In this document: positions 1 through 12,794 of the stretch, in pieces
Numbering within the stretch: position 1 is the stretch's first letter
Layout of the letters: each line of letters starts with the position of its first letter
Source: Trebouxia sp. TZW2008
Taxonomy: Eukaryota; Chlorophyta; Trebouxiophyceae; Trebouxiales; Trebouxiaceae
Assembly (NCBI GenBank): GCA_002118135.1
Contig: BDIU01000412.1
Coordinates: 376,664 to 440,663 of the forward strand
DNA: 64,000 nucleotides
Direction: 5' to 3'
The notes under the pieces: model-generated
The model's database searches: none
Told to the model about the DNA's origin: nothing
Seen by the model: the letters and a program-made list of their open reading frames with translations, nothing else
Made by a program: the position numbers and the translations under genes

Positions 1-416
1 ATGAATTCCCCTATCAAATATATAATTGTAGAAAGTTTTTAGACTCTTGCAACCCTAGTGCCCAAAGTCTGATGGATTATACTGTCAGGGCCGACTCAGG
101 GCCAACTGAGAGGCATGTCAGGCAGACTGCGTTGTGTACACACTTTTTGGGCACAGGCCCATGGTGAGTGCTGTCAAAAGCGTTGTCTCACATCTGCTTC
201 AGCACACTTCAGCTGATGAGGTTCAAGTAGCAGCCTGTCAGCTCTGTGTGCTGACATGGCTGCCAGAAGCAAAGACATGAGCAATGTGCAATCAGCAGCT
301 GAATATGCTATTATGCTTCTACTACAAGAGATTTGGCATGACAACAGCTGACAAGCTTTGTCTTTGCTGTATCCTCTGCACACTGGACCAATGAGGTGGA
401 TTACAATGCAATGCAG

Positions 417-3400
417 GTTGAAGCTGATTGAGGACTTGCAAGAGAGCATGAGGGTCAAGGAGGAGTTTCTGTCCATGGTGTCACATGAACTCAGGACCCC
501 TCTGAATGGCATCATAGGTCGGATTCACAAGCCTTGTTCATGTGATGAACTGACAGCCTGTAGTGACAAAATTCAATTGAAAGTTCAAGGGAAGCAGGCA
601 ATCTGATTGACGTGGCCCATTAGCAGACAGACTTGCAATGTCAGCATTGTGGGATCTCGCAAAAGCTGTCAGAGGCAATGCCACAACTGGAGCATAGTGT
701 AACCATGTTCTGACCAAGCTTGTCTTGGTTTTGCAATGTCTGCTGCAAAGAACTCAATAGCGTTGCCCTGTCATAGCAGCATGTTGGACACTAAAGTATG
801 GTACTTCAGTTCTGTGAGAACATCTTGCAGGTCTGTCGGAGGCAATGCTACGGCCCGGCTCCTGGTCCCTGGGAGAGAAGGGCACTCACTACATCAAGAC
901 CATCAAGAACAGCTCCAACCACCTGGCCACTCTCATCAATGACATCCTAGACGCTGCAGCCATGGCCAAAGGCAAGCTGGTCATCAAGCAGGAGACGGTA
1001 AGCCAATGATGTGGTTTGCACACTTGCTGCTTTCAGTGTGATGCAACACAAACCAAAGCAACTAAATGCAACTCAGCTCATCACCTGTCACATGGCACAT
1101 TGTAGATGGCTGCTCAAAAGCTTCAAAAAGTCATACTGGCCAAGGCACTTGAGTGGAGTCTTTGGTGGGTGATACCAACATGCTGCCATGCATCTGTCAA
1201 GACAATGTGAGACACAACCGTTTGAGAGTCTCCCTGACTTCAGCAATGTGCCACAATGGATAAGAGAGACAAGGTCTGTGACATGAGCATGGTGAATGCA
1301 GGTGGATGTGAAGAAGGTTGTGGAGCATGTCTGTGATACAGCAGGGCATCTGCTGAAGCCTAGAGTGACCTTAGAGAAGATGGTGGATCAGACCACACCC
1401 CTGATTGCAGGAGACGGCAGCCGCATTGTGCAGGTTTCGGCAATATCCTACCCTGACAGCCTTGCATAACTTGTTGTCTGCAGTTTGCAGTGATCTGCTA
1501 AGTTAAGTCCTGACATCACAGCGTGGACTTCTATCTGGCAGTCATGCTGCTCAATGAATGGTTCACACAGTCTGCTAAGCTGCATTGCACATGCTGCTGC
1601 ATGTTGGCAAGATTGTCAGACAAGCTTTGCCTCACACACATGCACTTTTGCATTGTGCTAAGGGGTGAAGAGAGCTTGCGGCGCTATGCGGTATATGCAT
1701 GGCTGTAGAGTGTAGCAGCGTATCAATCAATTTAGTGCAAAGGCATTGCATGACGATGTTTCACCAGCGGGCAACAACCACAGGCACCCTACACAACAGT
1801 TGCCATCATGCTGTACCAAACAGTACATACTTGATCAGTCCTGAGCCGTCATGAGTCTATGCTGGCGCTTCAGTTTGGCCCTTCACCATGTGCCACTAAA
1901 TGCAGATTTTGTACAACCTGGTGGGCAACTCAGCCAAGTTCACAACAGACGGCAGCATCACTGTCATGCTGAAGCCAATGCCTTGCAGCGACCCTGGCAA
2001 GGAGTTTGTGCAGCTGTCTGTGCGTGACACAGGCTGTGGCATCTCCAAGGAGAAACAGAGGGACATGTTTGTTCCCTTTGGACAGGTATGCCAGTCATCG
2101 CATGCTGCCTGTAGCTTGCAGACAATGCCTGACCAGCGAACTCTGCATGAGTGGCTGATGCTTGTGTGTATGCAAAGGACACTGACTGGCAAAACCTGCA
2201 CACGTGGCCGACGCTTATGTCAGTGGCAACCACCATTGTATGCAGTCCCAAACAGCAGTTTTGCAAGGACCTCCATGGCTTGCAGAAGCACAATGTTACA
2301 CTGTTGCATCGCAGCTTTGAATTGGCAACTGCTTTACCAAGGTGCTGCGGTGCAGGGGGACATGACAGCCACTCGCAAGTTTGGGGGCACAGGCTTGGGG
2401 CTCAGCATCACCAAGAAGCTGATTGAGGCCCACAATGGCATCATTGCTGTTGAGTCCACTCTAGGTATGCAATCACCTGCACAAAAAGGGCAAACAACTC
2501 AGAGTCTGTACTGTTCAACAGAAGCATGCCTGAGCACAATTCAAGCTTTGCATGATGCAATGTGCCCACTGGAGCTCTGTCATGACCCTTTGTGTTTCAG
2601 TTTTCTTGTCTGTGTGAGCGTTTTGTTGTGAAGAATTGAGACCTGTTAGCACAGGCGCAGCCAATTACTGCTTCTATTGTACTGTCTGAGCAGCGTGGCG
2701 CAGCGAATGCCAACAGAGCCTGCACTGTTATGAATGTTCTGGTTGCACTTCATTGTCTGTCCCTGAGTAACACAAGGTGTCCAATGCAAATTCTAGACGC
2801 TGTCAAACCTCTGAGCACTGCCTTGTGCTTTTTTGCTCAGACAGAGGCCAGCAACACTCTTTCTGAGCAGCAGCCAATGCAGAGGTGTCAGCCCAGGCGA
2901 ACTTTGATTGTTAGGTTCTGCTGTACTTTCAGGGCTGTCTGCACAGGCGCAACAGGCGTAGTGGATCCTTAAGTTGTGCTGTATTGTCTGTCTGAGCAGT
3001 GTATGGCGGCTGGTGCAGGGGTTGGGTCCACCTTCATAGTGCAGCTGCCTGTGCAGCCAGGCGGCAAAGTAGAGCCACAGCCTCTGGCTAGCAGAGGGCT
3101 GTCGGTCACCTTTGGCAGTGGCGCCTCAGCAGAGGTACTGTGAACACTGTACTGACGGCCTTGCTGAAAACAAAGTTGCTTTGCATGTGTTACCAGAACA
3201 GGAAAGGCCTGTCTGATAAGTTTGGAAGCGGTGCATCTGCAGAGGTACTTTCAACACTCTTTGCTGAAGGCCTTGCTGAGGAACAAAGCTGCTTTGCACA
3301 TGCTGCAATAGCAGGACTGCAGCATTCTGTCACACAGTGTTGCAGCTGAAGTCAAGTTCAGACCGCATACCCTCAAGCTGACTCACAGGTAATCATGTAT

Positions 3401-6400
3401 TGAGTTTTGTCCCTATTTGCCACCGGTCCTTTTCAGCTTGCCAGGTCATTGAAAGCAGAGTGTAACGATGAGCCTTTGCAGTAATGTCTGCCGCTGCTGC
3501 AATTGTCTTGTCAACTTTCGCTTTGCCACTTGACTCAACCTTTACCAATGATGCAGGCCCGCAAGGATTTGGCAAAGGGATCAGTGTCCTTCTCAGATGA
3601 CAAGGGCCAAGAGAAGGGCCAGGAGAAGAGCGAAGAATCCGCAAAGGCCCTGCCAGCGCCCCCTACAGACCAGGCAGGGGCCACAGCAGCTGTCACCCTG
3701 GACCGTGCCTATGCCAAGGTAACTTGCTCTGCCTATGCCAATGCAGCTTGCTGCAATGTGAACCTATACCAGGCCTATACTGAAAAGCTTACTGTGAATG
3801 TTCCATGGTCGATGACTGTGCTGAGGTACTCTCATAGAGACACTAACACTCTGGTTCGTGCCCACGCTTAGGTAGCTGACTGTGCCAATGCCAAGGAAAC
3901 TTGTTGTGAAGGCACTGACAATGACCATGCTGATGTTGAGATACCTTGTTGCAAAGTCACGCATTACCATGCCTCTGCCAACGTAATGACAACAATAAGA
4001 ACCATTACACATTCCAGCACATGTGCTAGGTGTGTGTGGCCCATGTCCTGTCTCGCCAGGCAGGCCTTTTCTGAGCGTCTTTGTAAGGTGCCAAGGTAAG
4101 TTGCCGTGAAATCACTCTGCACCATGCGTCTCCTGAGGTACCTTGATGCTAACCCTGTCATGCTGAACTATTCTGATGCTGGTGTTGCTGTCTGTGGTCT
4201 CACTGTGGACTGAATTTATGCCAGAATACATAGATGTGAACTCGTCCAGAAATGTCCCTTTGCTAATGCACCTTGCTTGAATGTCACTCTACACTAAGCC
4301 TATGCTAAGATAATCTGCTGTGCAGCGCCCCTGGATCATGTCAATGATAAGATGATCGGCTGCCAAGTGACTGTGCATCGTGTCTACGCTCAGGACTTCT
4401 GCTGTATAGTCACTTCACGCCAGTTGGTGCCTAAATCTGTCTTGAGGTATGACAAGTCAAGTCACATCTGCATGCCTGCAGGCAATGCTGCCAGGTCTGA
4501 ACGTGACCTCCATCCCGCTGAATGGTGAAGTAGCGCCGTCCCCACGGGGCACCTTGGCACCAGCCATGTCTTACAAGCTGATCAAGTTGGACCAGACGGC
4601 CCCCAAGGATGGGTCTGACCCCACCCCCAAGTTCATGCTGGCAGGGCAGGATGCCAATGAACCCCTGTTGCCCCCAGGGCCCTCCAAGCATATGCGCAAC
4701 CGCAAGGTATGTCATTTGCAGTGGAGTGGTATTGACTGATATTGATATTGTCTGTACGACCCCCTGCTGGGTCCTTGTGACAGTGAAAATCTGTTGACAG
4801 GGCTTGCTTATTTGACATCCTTTCAGAATGTGCCCTCGATCCCATCTCTGTGCTGTACAGTCTGCATGCCCTGCTGCCGTCTAGCAGCGGAAAGCTGCAT
4901 TACACAAGGCTTCAAAGGCTCAGCCTGCGCTTGCTTGTGTGCAGATTCGGACACGGCTGGATGGTCACCATGATGACGCCCCTGGTGAGCACAACACCCT
5001 CATTACTTCAGTGCTGATTCGCCCTCAAGCCCTGTGCAGGCTGCATAATGCAATTGTGATGCAGTTGACAGTGCATCCTGCATTGCCTCCAGCCATCCCA
5101 ATGCTGTGGCATCAGCACATTTTGCTACAGTCTGCCTCTGCTGCATATGTCCACAGTGTATCTGGCATGCATGTAAGCATGACATCATACTGACAGGCCT
5201 GCTGCCATAAAGAGAAGTCTTACCAGTACGTGGCTGCACATCAAGGCATTGCAAGCAAACCCGCAGCAGTTCTCTTGCTTATAGCTGCCAGCATCTCTTC
5301 AAAACCTCAAACTCGATGTGATCAAGCATGTATTCTTAGAGACTGCTTGGATTAGCCATTGACATGTTGGATGGCTGTGACAGGGACCCCATGCAGCCTG
5401 AAGGATGCTGCTTGCTTAACAGACCGTAAGCCCACCAACAATGAGGAGTATGGGACCACGCTTATCCTGAGTGTGGATGATGAGCCAGTGAATCACATGG
5501 TCATTGAGGAGTGCATCAGCTCCACTGGCTACAAGGCAAGCCTGAGCACCTGTTTCTCATGCCTTTCTGTACCATGCTTGCTCAAGTCAGAGTGAAATGA
5601 GCGCCGATGCCTGTCCCCATGCCTTCCTGCAGAATGTTTGCTGATGATGGCACAGTGTGAGCATGAATGCCGATGAGGTATGCCTGCTTGCCGAGGCTGA
5701 GACAGCATGAGCACAGTTTCTTGTTGCAGGAAGCCTGCAGTTATGTGTCTGATGCTTTGCCTTATGCTGCAGATGCACTGTGAGACCTCAGGCAAGGAGG
5801 CACTGAAGTGGATAGAGCAGAACAAGGTCTTCCCAGATCTCATCCTGCTGGACTGTATGATGCCTGGAATGTCAGGTAGTCAAATCCTGCTTCTCTATCA
5901 GACCCTACCAATGTAATTCATGCATGAATGTGCGTCCTGGGAGCATATGTGCTTTTGCTATATTGAAAACTGTATTGGGCATGTGGTCATCATAAGCGAC
6001 GGCATGATATACATTGACGCCGTACTGTTGCGCGCACTGCAGCAGCTCACCCCTGCCAGCTGTCTCTGTGTCTTGCCTGACATTCAGATCAAAGCTGCAA
6101 GCGCTGCACTCATCAATGCAGGTCACGAGTTCTGTGTGGAGCTGCGCAAGACGGTTCCAGATGCAGTGGTGCCTGTCATTATGGTCAGTGCCAAGAATGA
6201 TGAGGCCAACATAGTAGAGGGTCTCAGCCATGGCTGCAATGACTTTGTCAGGTGTGTGGCACTCTGTGCCTGCAATGTGCCAACACAGCCTGGCAGTGCA
6301 CTGCTGTCTGGACATATTTGTGGCTAGTGTGGCATGCTGCATCAAACTTGGAAATTCTGCATAGCGAGATGCAGCGCAAGCAAGTTGGCAGTATGCTGGT

Positions 6401-9400
6401 ATTGATTTAGCTGTTTCAGTGCGTATTCATGCAGAGCAAACTTCGGCAATGCTGCTGTGGTAGGCGTTATCAGTCTGTTGCCGCAGCAAGGCATTAGCAG
6501 CACCTGTGTCAAACCCCTCTTGCTAATGCTGCAGCAAGCCTGTAAAGCGCGGGGAGCTGCTAGCGCGCATCAAGGCGCACCTGAGAGTGAAGACTGATGC
6601 CACCTGGGTGCAGTCCATTGTGAAGGGCGTGCTTACAGAAGACAGTGAGGCCATGAAGATCCTGGAGAGCATTCTGCCAGAGTCTATCATCTCACGCATT
6701 CAGGTCAGCCATCTCTTGTGCAACACGACCCGCTGCACATGCCCATCAACCTCTTGACATCTGCAATACAAACATGCATAAAGATGATGTCTACAAATTA
6801 AAGACAAAGACAGAAGGAGGGATGAATTCCAATCAACCGGCATCACATTGATGGCATGTCATGAGCAAAGGTCTCCTGCTGATCAAGGCTATGACCTTTC
6901 CCTCTGCTCAGTCAAACCTGTGTCACACCCTGGGCGCACGCTATCCTGAATGCTGGGTTGCGTCCATTTGGACTCCTGCCCTCAAAGCCCAGGCCTAGTT
7001 ATAGGCATGACCCACGCAATAATCAGGCAGCGCTCAAATGTACAGGGTCAATAGGGTCGGCATTGGTAACTCACACAAGCGTGTCATCTTGTGTATCATG
7101 TTGTTAGTGATATTGTGGGTTTCAACACAATGGCATCAACCGTGTTCATGTCTTCAACATTGACTGATGAACTGGCAGGAGCTGCAACCCTGAGCAAGGT
7201 TGTGTGCTTATACAGCATGGCACGACCCATCTCATTGACAAAACTTTCAGCGCTGACACTGACTCTGCCGCGCGTTGACATCAAGTCAGCTGCTGACATG
7301 AGATGTGCTGCACAGGATGGTCACCAAGTCATCGGCGACTCACACGAGCATGTGGTCATCTTGTTCAGCGACATTGTGGGCTTCAGCACAATGGCATCCA
7401 CCATGTCAGCAGTGGAAGTGTTCCTCATGCTGTCCAACCTGTACTACGCCTTTGACCGCCTGGTGGACAAGTTTGGCATTTACAAGGTGGAAACCATTGG
7501 TGATGGGTACATGCTGGCTGCAGGCAAGATTCATCTGCATAGACTGAACACATACGTGACCCTCATGTCATGCATCAAGCTGTCATGCTGCAGGCAAGGG
7601 TTTCCCACACAGAGTCAACGTATATGCAACAATGCTTGTGCATATGCACTTGTCATTGTGATGGGAACATGGTAGCTGCAGGCAAGGACTTGTTGCATGG
7701 GCTGAATGTGTCAGACACCAAGCTGTTGACCATGCAGTTGTCATTATACAATCAGTAATTGTCTGCAAGCACACCACATATTGCTTTTGCACTTGTCAAT
7801 CTGCTGATGATGATTGTGACTCCAACGACTCATATCAAGATGGTGTGCTTTTTGTACTGCCTTTGGACTTCATGGGAGCTGTGATGCTCAATTTTGCATG
7901 GTCCTTGTCAACCTACATCCACCACCATCAATTCCTCAGTCAGTGCACAGTCCTCTCACCAATACCGTATAGCACTCTGCGTGAGTAGTCAGTCTTGCGC
8001 AGTATGGCCACCTGTTCATGCTGTCATTTCAGAAAGCAAAACTGGTGATGAGCCTGTCAGGTGGTGTGCATTGCCACATGCTCCTGACCTGACCATCATG
8101 TGTTGATCATTGCAAATCAGAAGATCTTGCAATATATGCGTGGTAATACAATTCGCATGCTCTCATGCTGCATATGTGCATGCATAGTCTGTACCCTTGA
8201 TATGGACATGCAAAGCTTGACCTTGCTTAGAACAATCCTTTGCAAACTCAGCACTATTGAATTGTTGCTGGAATTGCCCACCACAAATAGGCATAGACAG
8301 ACCCAACAATTGCCAACAATTGCCAGCTTCTGCATGTCATTCATCTGCTTAGCTCAAGCAGCACAAGGTGGAGCTGCAGCAATGAGCCATGGAGCTGCAG
8401 CAATCAGCCATTGCGCTGCAATTAGATGTTGAGCTGCAGCAATCAGTCTTTGAGTTGCAGGGCATGATGAGGATGAGGAGAAAGTCAAGATTGGCACTCC
8501 TCTAGAGCGTGTCCTGCTTATGGCAAATGCCATGTTGGACGCCATCAAGACCTTCAAGTCGCCTGATGGCAAGAGCCTCAGGATACGGATAGGTGAGTGC
8601 CAGTCTTAAGTGTTTTTGGATGGACACTGCATGAAAGCATTTCTTCTCTGTAATGCCAGCATTGTTGTCTGTCCGATTTGATGCCCCTGCTGTTCTGCAC
8701 TCAGCAAAGTCTGTGGCATGACGACATGGTTCAATGCCCAGTATGCTATGTCTTGCACACCATAGATAGGGACAAATCCATTCCATAACCAGTGACCAGG
8801 CTTTGCACGTGAACATGACAATAATGCAAGTTTTAGATTTTAAGCATTAGATGCCCCAGGATGACACGCACTCTTGGGTGACATGATTGAAAATGGACTG
8901 ACACATAGTGGGTGAGCATGGACTTTGGTGCAGGTGTGCATTGTGGCGGCGCGTACGCTGGGGTGATTGGCATGAAGTGCCCGCGGTACTGTTTCCTGGG
9001 GGACACAGTCAACACAGCCAGCCGCATGGAGAGCAACAGCTTCCCCATGTGCATCCATGTCAGTGACGCTGTGGTGCAGCGCTCAGCCAACAAGGACCAG
9101 TTTGTGTGCCTTGGAGAGAGGCAGATCAAGGGCAAGGGCATCATGATCACTTCCCTGTTCAAGGTGCAGTCTACAAATGTGCATATGTTCAACAATTTGT
9201 GTCAACCTTGATATCCTGTCAGTATGCAAGTCAAGGCGCAAGACTGCACCAAACACATTTGGCATGTCTCAAGTATATGCGCACTCCTCTCAGTCTCATC
9301 CCTACTCATGCAACATTGCAATCGTTGCAGGGAGGAGATTGGGAAGCAGCCCTAGAGCGGTTCAATGTCCAGAAGGAACAGAGTGCTGGGGTGCCCCTCA

Positions 9401-11816
9401 GCCCCACAGGCCTCAGCAGGCAAGGCACTCGCAAGATTGGGGTGTTGGGCAGGACCAGCACCATCAACCCTTTGACCCGCCAGGCCACCATGAACCTCAG
9501 CAATGCTGGGGGCAAGCGTGCTCAGGCACTGGACGGCCTCAAGAACCAGGTTGAAGACCTCAAGGCTAAGCTTCAGGTCAGTTCTTCAGTGACCGGCTGC
9601 ATTTGGGGCTTAGGGCATCATGCACACCATGAGGATGATTGCCTGACCAGGTTGAAGACCTCAAGGCCAAGCTGCAGGTCAGTTGACAGGCTTTCAGTTT
9701 GAAGCAATGCTGTCAACAAAGACTTCACTGGCCTTAGTTGTAACTACCTGACCTGGTCAATACCTTAAGACCAAACTGTACAGCAGTGCTGCTCTGCAGC
9801 AGTTCGAATGCTGTTTCAGTGGAATGAGACCTTCAGAGCATCACAAGAGTATGCAAATCTGTACTGTCTGACTAGTGCTGTTCAAACGCTGCTTCATGTG
9901 ATGCAAGCAGAAGATGTTGAACCTCAAGACATACTGCCAGTCTGGAGTCTGTCTCGTGATGTCCTCCCCAGGCAATGCAAGAGAGTCTGGAGCAGTGACA
10001 ACACGTCGCCCATCAAGTTGTCCAGGCAGTCTTTGCGCATCAGACTCCCAAGCAAAACAGCTCTTGTGTGCTGCACATATGTACTTAAATGAAAAGCAAG
10101 TTGAGCTCGCAGCCAGAAATTTTGTGATATCGTACTTGCAAAGCTATAGCATCAGACATTCCTACGCTCAGAATAAGTCTGCCTGGCGAGACAGGACTTG
10201 AGCCACACACACACCCCCAGCACATGTGTTGGATCATGGCATGATGATGACTTGCAACGCAGACTGAGAAGAGCTTGAGGAAGGAGGGCTCAGAGAAGGT
10301 GCAGAGCTTAGAAGCTGCCCTCTCAGAAGCCCATGCTGAGCTCAAGGCAGAGAAGCTCCTCCTGCAACAGGTCTGACTTCTACACAATACATTGAATCTC
10401 TTTGTAAGGACTGCTTTGATTACCAAAGAGATTCGTCCATGCATCAAATTGTCCTTTTCCAGAGGTACCACTGCAGTCAGAGGGCAGTGAATGGTCACCG
10501 GTGGCGCTGTCTTTACGTCAAGATTGTCCTTACATCAAGCGTGCTTACAAAGAGAGGTTACTGTATAATGCAACATTTGAGTCGAGTCGAGGTTGTTTTC
10601 ACATCGTATGTAGTCTGAATATAAGCTATGCCTCCTTTGTATTGTGTCTATTCTGGGCTGCCTCTGCTGTCTGAGGCTCAGCAGCCCATATTTCTGTTGT
10701 GCCCTAGCAGCCGTGTCACAAACATCTGCAACATCATGCATTGGTGTGGCGAGTGTGCATGGTATGCAGGCAACATTATCTGTGAACAAGTTGTCTTAGC
10801 TAAGCAAGACTGGGCCTATGCGACTGGCACTTGTGCTGGATTGAGTAATGATTCTCCTGTTGCTGGATTGTGTTGACATCGTAATATGGCTCAAACACCA
10901 TTCATGGTCAGGGCAATTACTTTCAATACACTATGTGATATCCATAAAGTCATTTCAAGCAATATCCTGAGCTCATGATATGCTAAGGTTTTGACAGTGC
11001 AAGTGTGATGAACAAGCGCAAGAGGCCTCATGGTGTTACAGAATGTGTAAATGGCCATCTTGCTGTGTTGCAGATTCAGAAGAATCTGCAAGCCGATGGC
11101 AGTGTGCAAGACATCAGCAGGGTGGCTGTTGTGGAAGTGGACAGCAAGAGCAAGATTGGCGCCAGCCTGGGCTACAACGTGCGCACCCTGCTCAAGGACC
11201 TGGGCCTGGAGGTATGCTCTGCTCTCAGTGATGCACTTCTGACACAAATCCTAAGGGAACTTGGAGCTGTGCGCTAGCCTTTCCGGTTGCACTCCTCACT
11301 GCAGCTGTGGTGTTGAGAGATGCATGCTTTGCACTTCAAAAGCATGCTTTCGGCCTATGCTGTGACAACAAAGACCGTTTGATGTCCGCACTCTCCTCAA
11401 GGACCTGGGCTCAGAGGTATGCTCACCAAGCCTGGTGGGCATGTTGAAAGTTTTGTACATACTCTGTCCATCAGTGATGCTGCAGTGATGTTTCAAATGA
11501 TGTAGCACTGGTTGATCACTGCGCCCTTCAAGGCAATCTTGTTTTTCATGCTTACAGCATGTGCAAGCAGGAGCACTTGTTCCTTTTGATTTGACATGCA
11601 TCAAACAGGGTCATATGCTTGCTGATGCAGTTGTATGCTGACCGCTTTGAGGGAGAAAGGGTGAGGCTGCACAATTTGCTGGGCATGGAACATGACGGCC
11701 TAGAGCGGCTTGGTGTGCACACAATTGGTGACAGGGAAACAATCATCAATGGAGTGTACGAGTATCTACGCGCATACTTGCGAGCAGCTGAGCCATTCGC
11801 AGCCAGCAGCAGATGA
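417..11816 (+). CDS. Hybrid histidine kinase - receiver - guanylyl cyclase - SAM-like protein (3' part; 5' end outside window)
   Basis: A multidomain signalling enzyme; the input domain lies left of the window. Exons: 417-517, 831-997, 1302-1433, 1906-2085, 2356-2464, 3019-3134, 3557-3718, 4482-4706, 4945-4984, 5384-5535, 5773-5875, 6122-6251, 6535-6703, 7316-7523, 8461-8592, 8934-9163, 9331-9576, 10263-10370, 11074-11211, 11631-11816; all phases agree. In order: HisKA with H-box SHELRTPLNG; HATPase with N box NLVGNSAKF, G1 DTGCGIS, G2 GTGLGLSI and GVGSTF; a Pro/Lys-rich linker; a receiver with VDDEP, phospho-acceptor LLDCMMPG and the conserved Lys in SKPVKRGE; a signalling helix; a class III cyclase; a coiled coil; a SAM-like tail. 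The cyclase keeps both metal Asp residues (FSDIVGF, GDGYM), the Asn/Arg of NTASRMES, and the guanylyl-specific Glu (VETIGD) and Cys (PRYCFLGD). It should therefore make cGMP under phosphorelay control. The order matches algal histidine-kinase rhodopsin/cyclase proteins, but the rhodopsin cannot be checked here. Confidence 0.9.
3719..4481 (+). repeat. Degenerate copies of an exon end plus donor inside the cyclase-gene linker intron
   Basis: The exon ending at 3718 closes with codons for AYAK followed by GTAACTTGC. Related strings (variants of 'tatgccaag' + 'gtaacttgc', often followed by 'gtgaa.tcact') recur near 3730, 3885-3925, 3940-3960, 4085-4120, 4300-4325 and 4345-4390. They are decayed tandem copies of the exon-donor junction lying within the intron. 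Confidence 0.6.
7095..7150 (+). repeat. Intronic copy of the cyclase metal-binding motif segment
   Basis: About 45 nt here reads SDIVGFNTMAST, a near copy of SDIVGFSTMAST in the functional cyclase exon about 265 nt downstream (near 7371). It lies in the intron 6704-7315 and has no partner for the rest of the domain, so it is a partial duplication and not a second catalytic domain. Confidence 0.75.
7500..7700 (+). repeat. Copies of the GC-donor exon end in the cyclase gene
   Basis: The functional exon ends 'ctggctgcag' and is followed by a GC donor (GCAAGA) at 7524. Similar 'gctgcaggcaag' strings recur near 7586 and 7675. They are downstream copies of the same exon-intron junction. Confidence 0.6.
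8366..8460 (+). repeat. Short tandem repeat of an acceptor ('gagctgcag', about 25-30 bp unit)
   Basis: Four to five imperfect units of 'gagctgcagcaatcagcc' type lead directly into the functional acceptor 'gagttgcag' at 8460. The array is made of copies of the acceptor. Confidence 0.7.
9545..9940 (+). repeat. Decaying copies of the coiled-coil exon end plus donor
   Basis: The functional exon end encodes NQVEDLKAKLQ and is followed by GTCAGT at 9577. A close copy (QVEDLKAKLQ-like, again with GTCAGT) lies at 9647-9690. Weaker copies lie near 9745-9785 and 9912-9945. Confidence 0.7.
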
Positions 11817-12794
11817 CTCAACCAGCTTTGCAGGCTCACTGTTTTACAGGTGTGCTTTGTATGCAAGCACTTTGTACATATCAGGTTCAGTATGAATTTT
11901 GTGCTTGTGAGGCACAACTATTGAGGAGTCATCATCGCTCAGACATGACAGGGTGGGGTTGTCTGTGCTATAGCCAAGCATTCTTTCCTCTTCACTGCCC
12001 CTTTGTGAGCATGCTTGGTTGTCTTCAATGCAAGCAACACATGTCCTAGAGGTTGGAGCAAATCTCTCCATTCTGTTGAATTTGGAAATTCAGCAGGCAG
12101 GTGGCGTAAAGCAGTGGAGGTGACAAGATGCCAGATTGTATGCCTTGTGATAGGGGCAATGTAGCTGCCTTGCAAAGCCACAAGGGTCGTATGCTAGCTG
12201 TTGCTTTTTGCCACAGATGTTTTCACGTTAGATAATCTTGCTGAGAGTGTCCCATCTGTGTTAAGAACGGACATGTCATTGCATTCCAAGTCGAAGGGTG
12301 CAGTACAAAGCTGCATGTCTTTTGCCTCCTTTGAAGGTATGGGCTACAATTCATTGGTGCACCGGTAGGCGTAGTCACCAACTTGACACAGCTGAATGAA
12401 TTACCATTCGTTTCAGAAAAGCTGTCTGTGTAAGTTTAGTGTCTGCAAATCAGCCCTGAAATGCTCATTTGTTTAAGCATACCCACAAATATTGCGCGTT
12501 TGAAGCTTTGCGGAATGGCGCCTGGGCTTCGATTTCCTCTCGTGCATATCATGATGTCAGTTGTACAGTTAGCCATGCAGCAATGCCCACGCCATGCAGC
12601 AATGCCCACACCATGCAGTTGCATGCGCATGAAATTCAATTGTTGATGAGAGCAAAAGTTTGATGCGCTTGCTGTCTGACACAGTATCCACAAAGCCAAC
12701 GACGACCTTGTGGACTGTCGCAACGTGAATATGCTTGGCTAGTCAACTGAATTGCCCTTGCAAGCATGCCAGTCCAGCTGCAAAAGAAGCTAGG
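11817..12794. other. Intergenic stretch, nothing recognised
   Basis: About 1 kb between the cyclase stop codon and the next candidate gene. No ORF with family resemblance, RNA gene or repeat array was seen. Confidence 0.5.

Noticed and set aside
5905..6345. Minus-strand ORF of 146 codons
   Set aside because: Antisense to the receiver-domain exon (6122-6251) of the cyclase gene, which has conserved motifs.
7095..7700. A second, tandem cyclase domain
   Set aside because: Only the short metal-binding segment is duplicated; no second VETIGD or NTASRMES block exists nearby.
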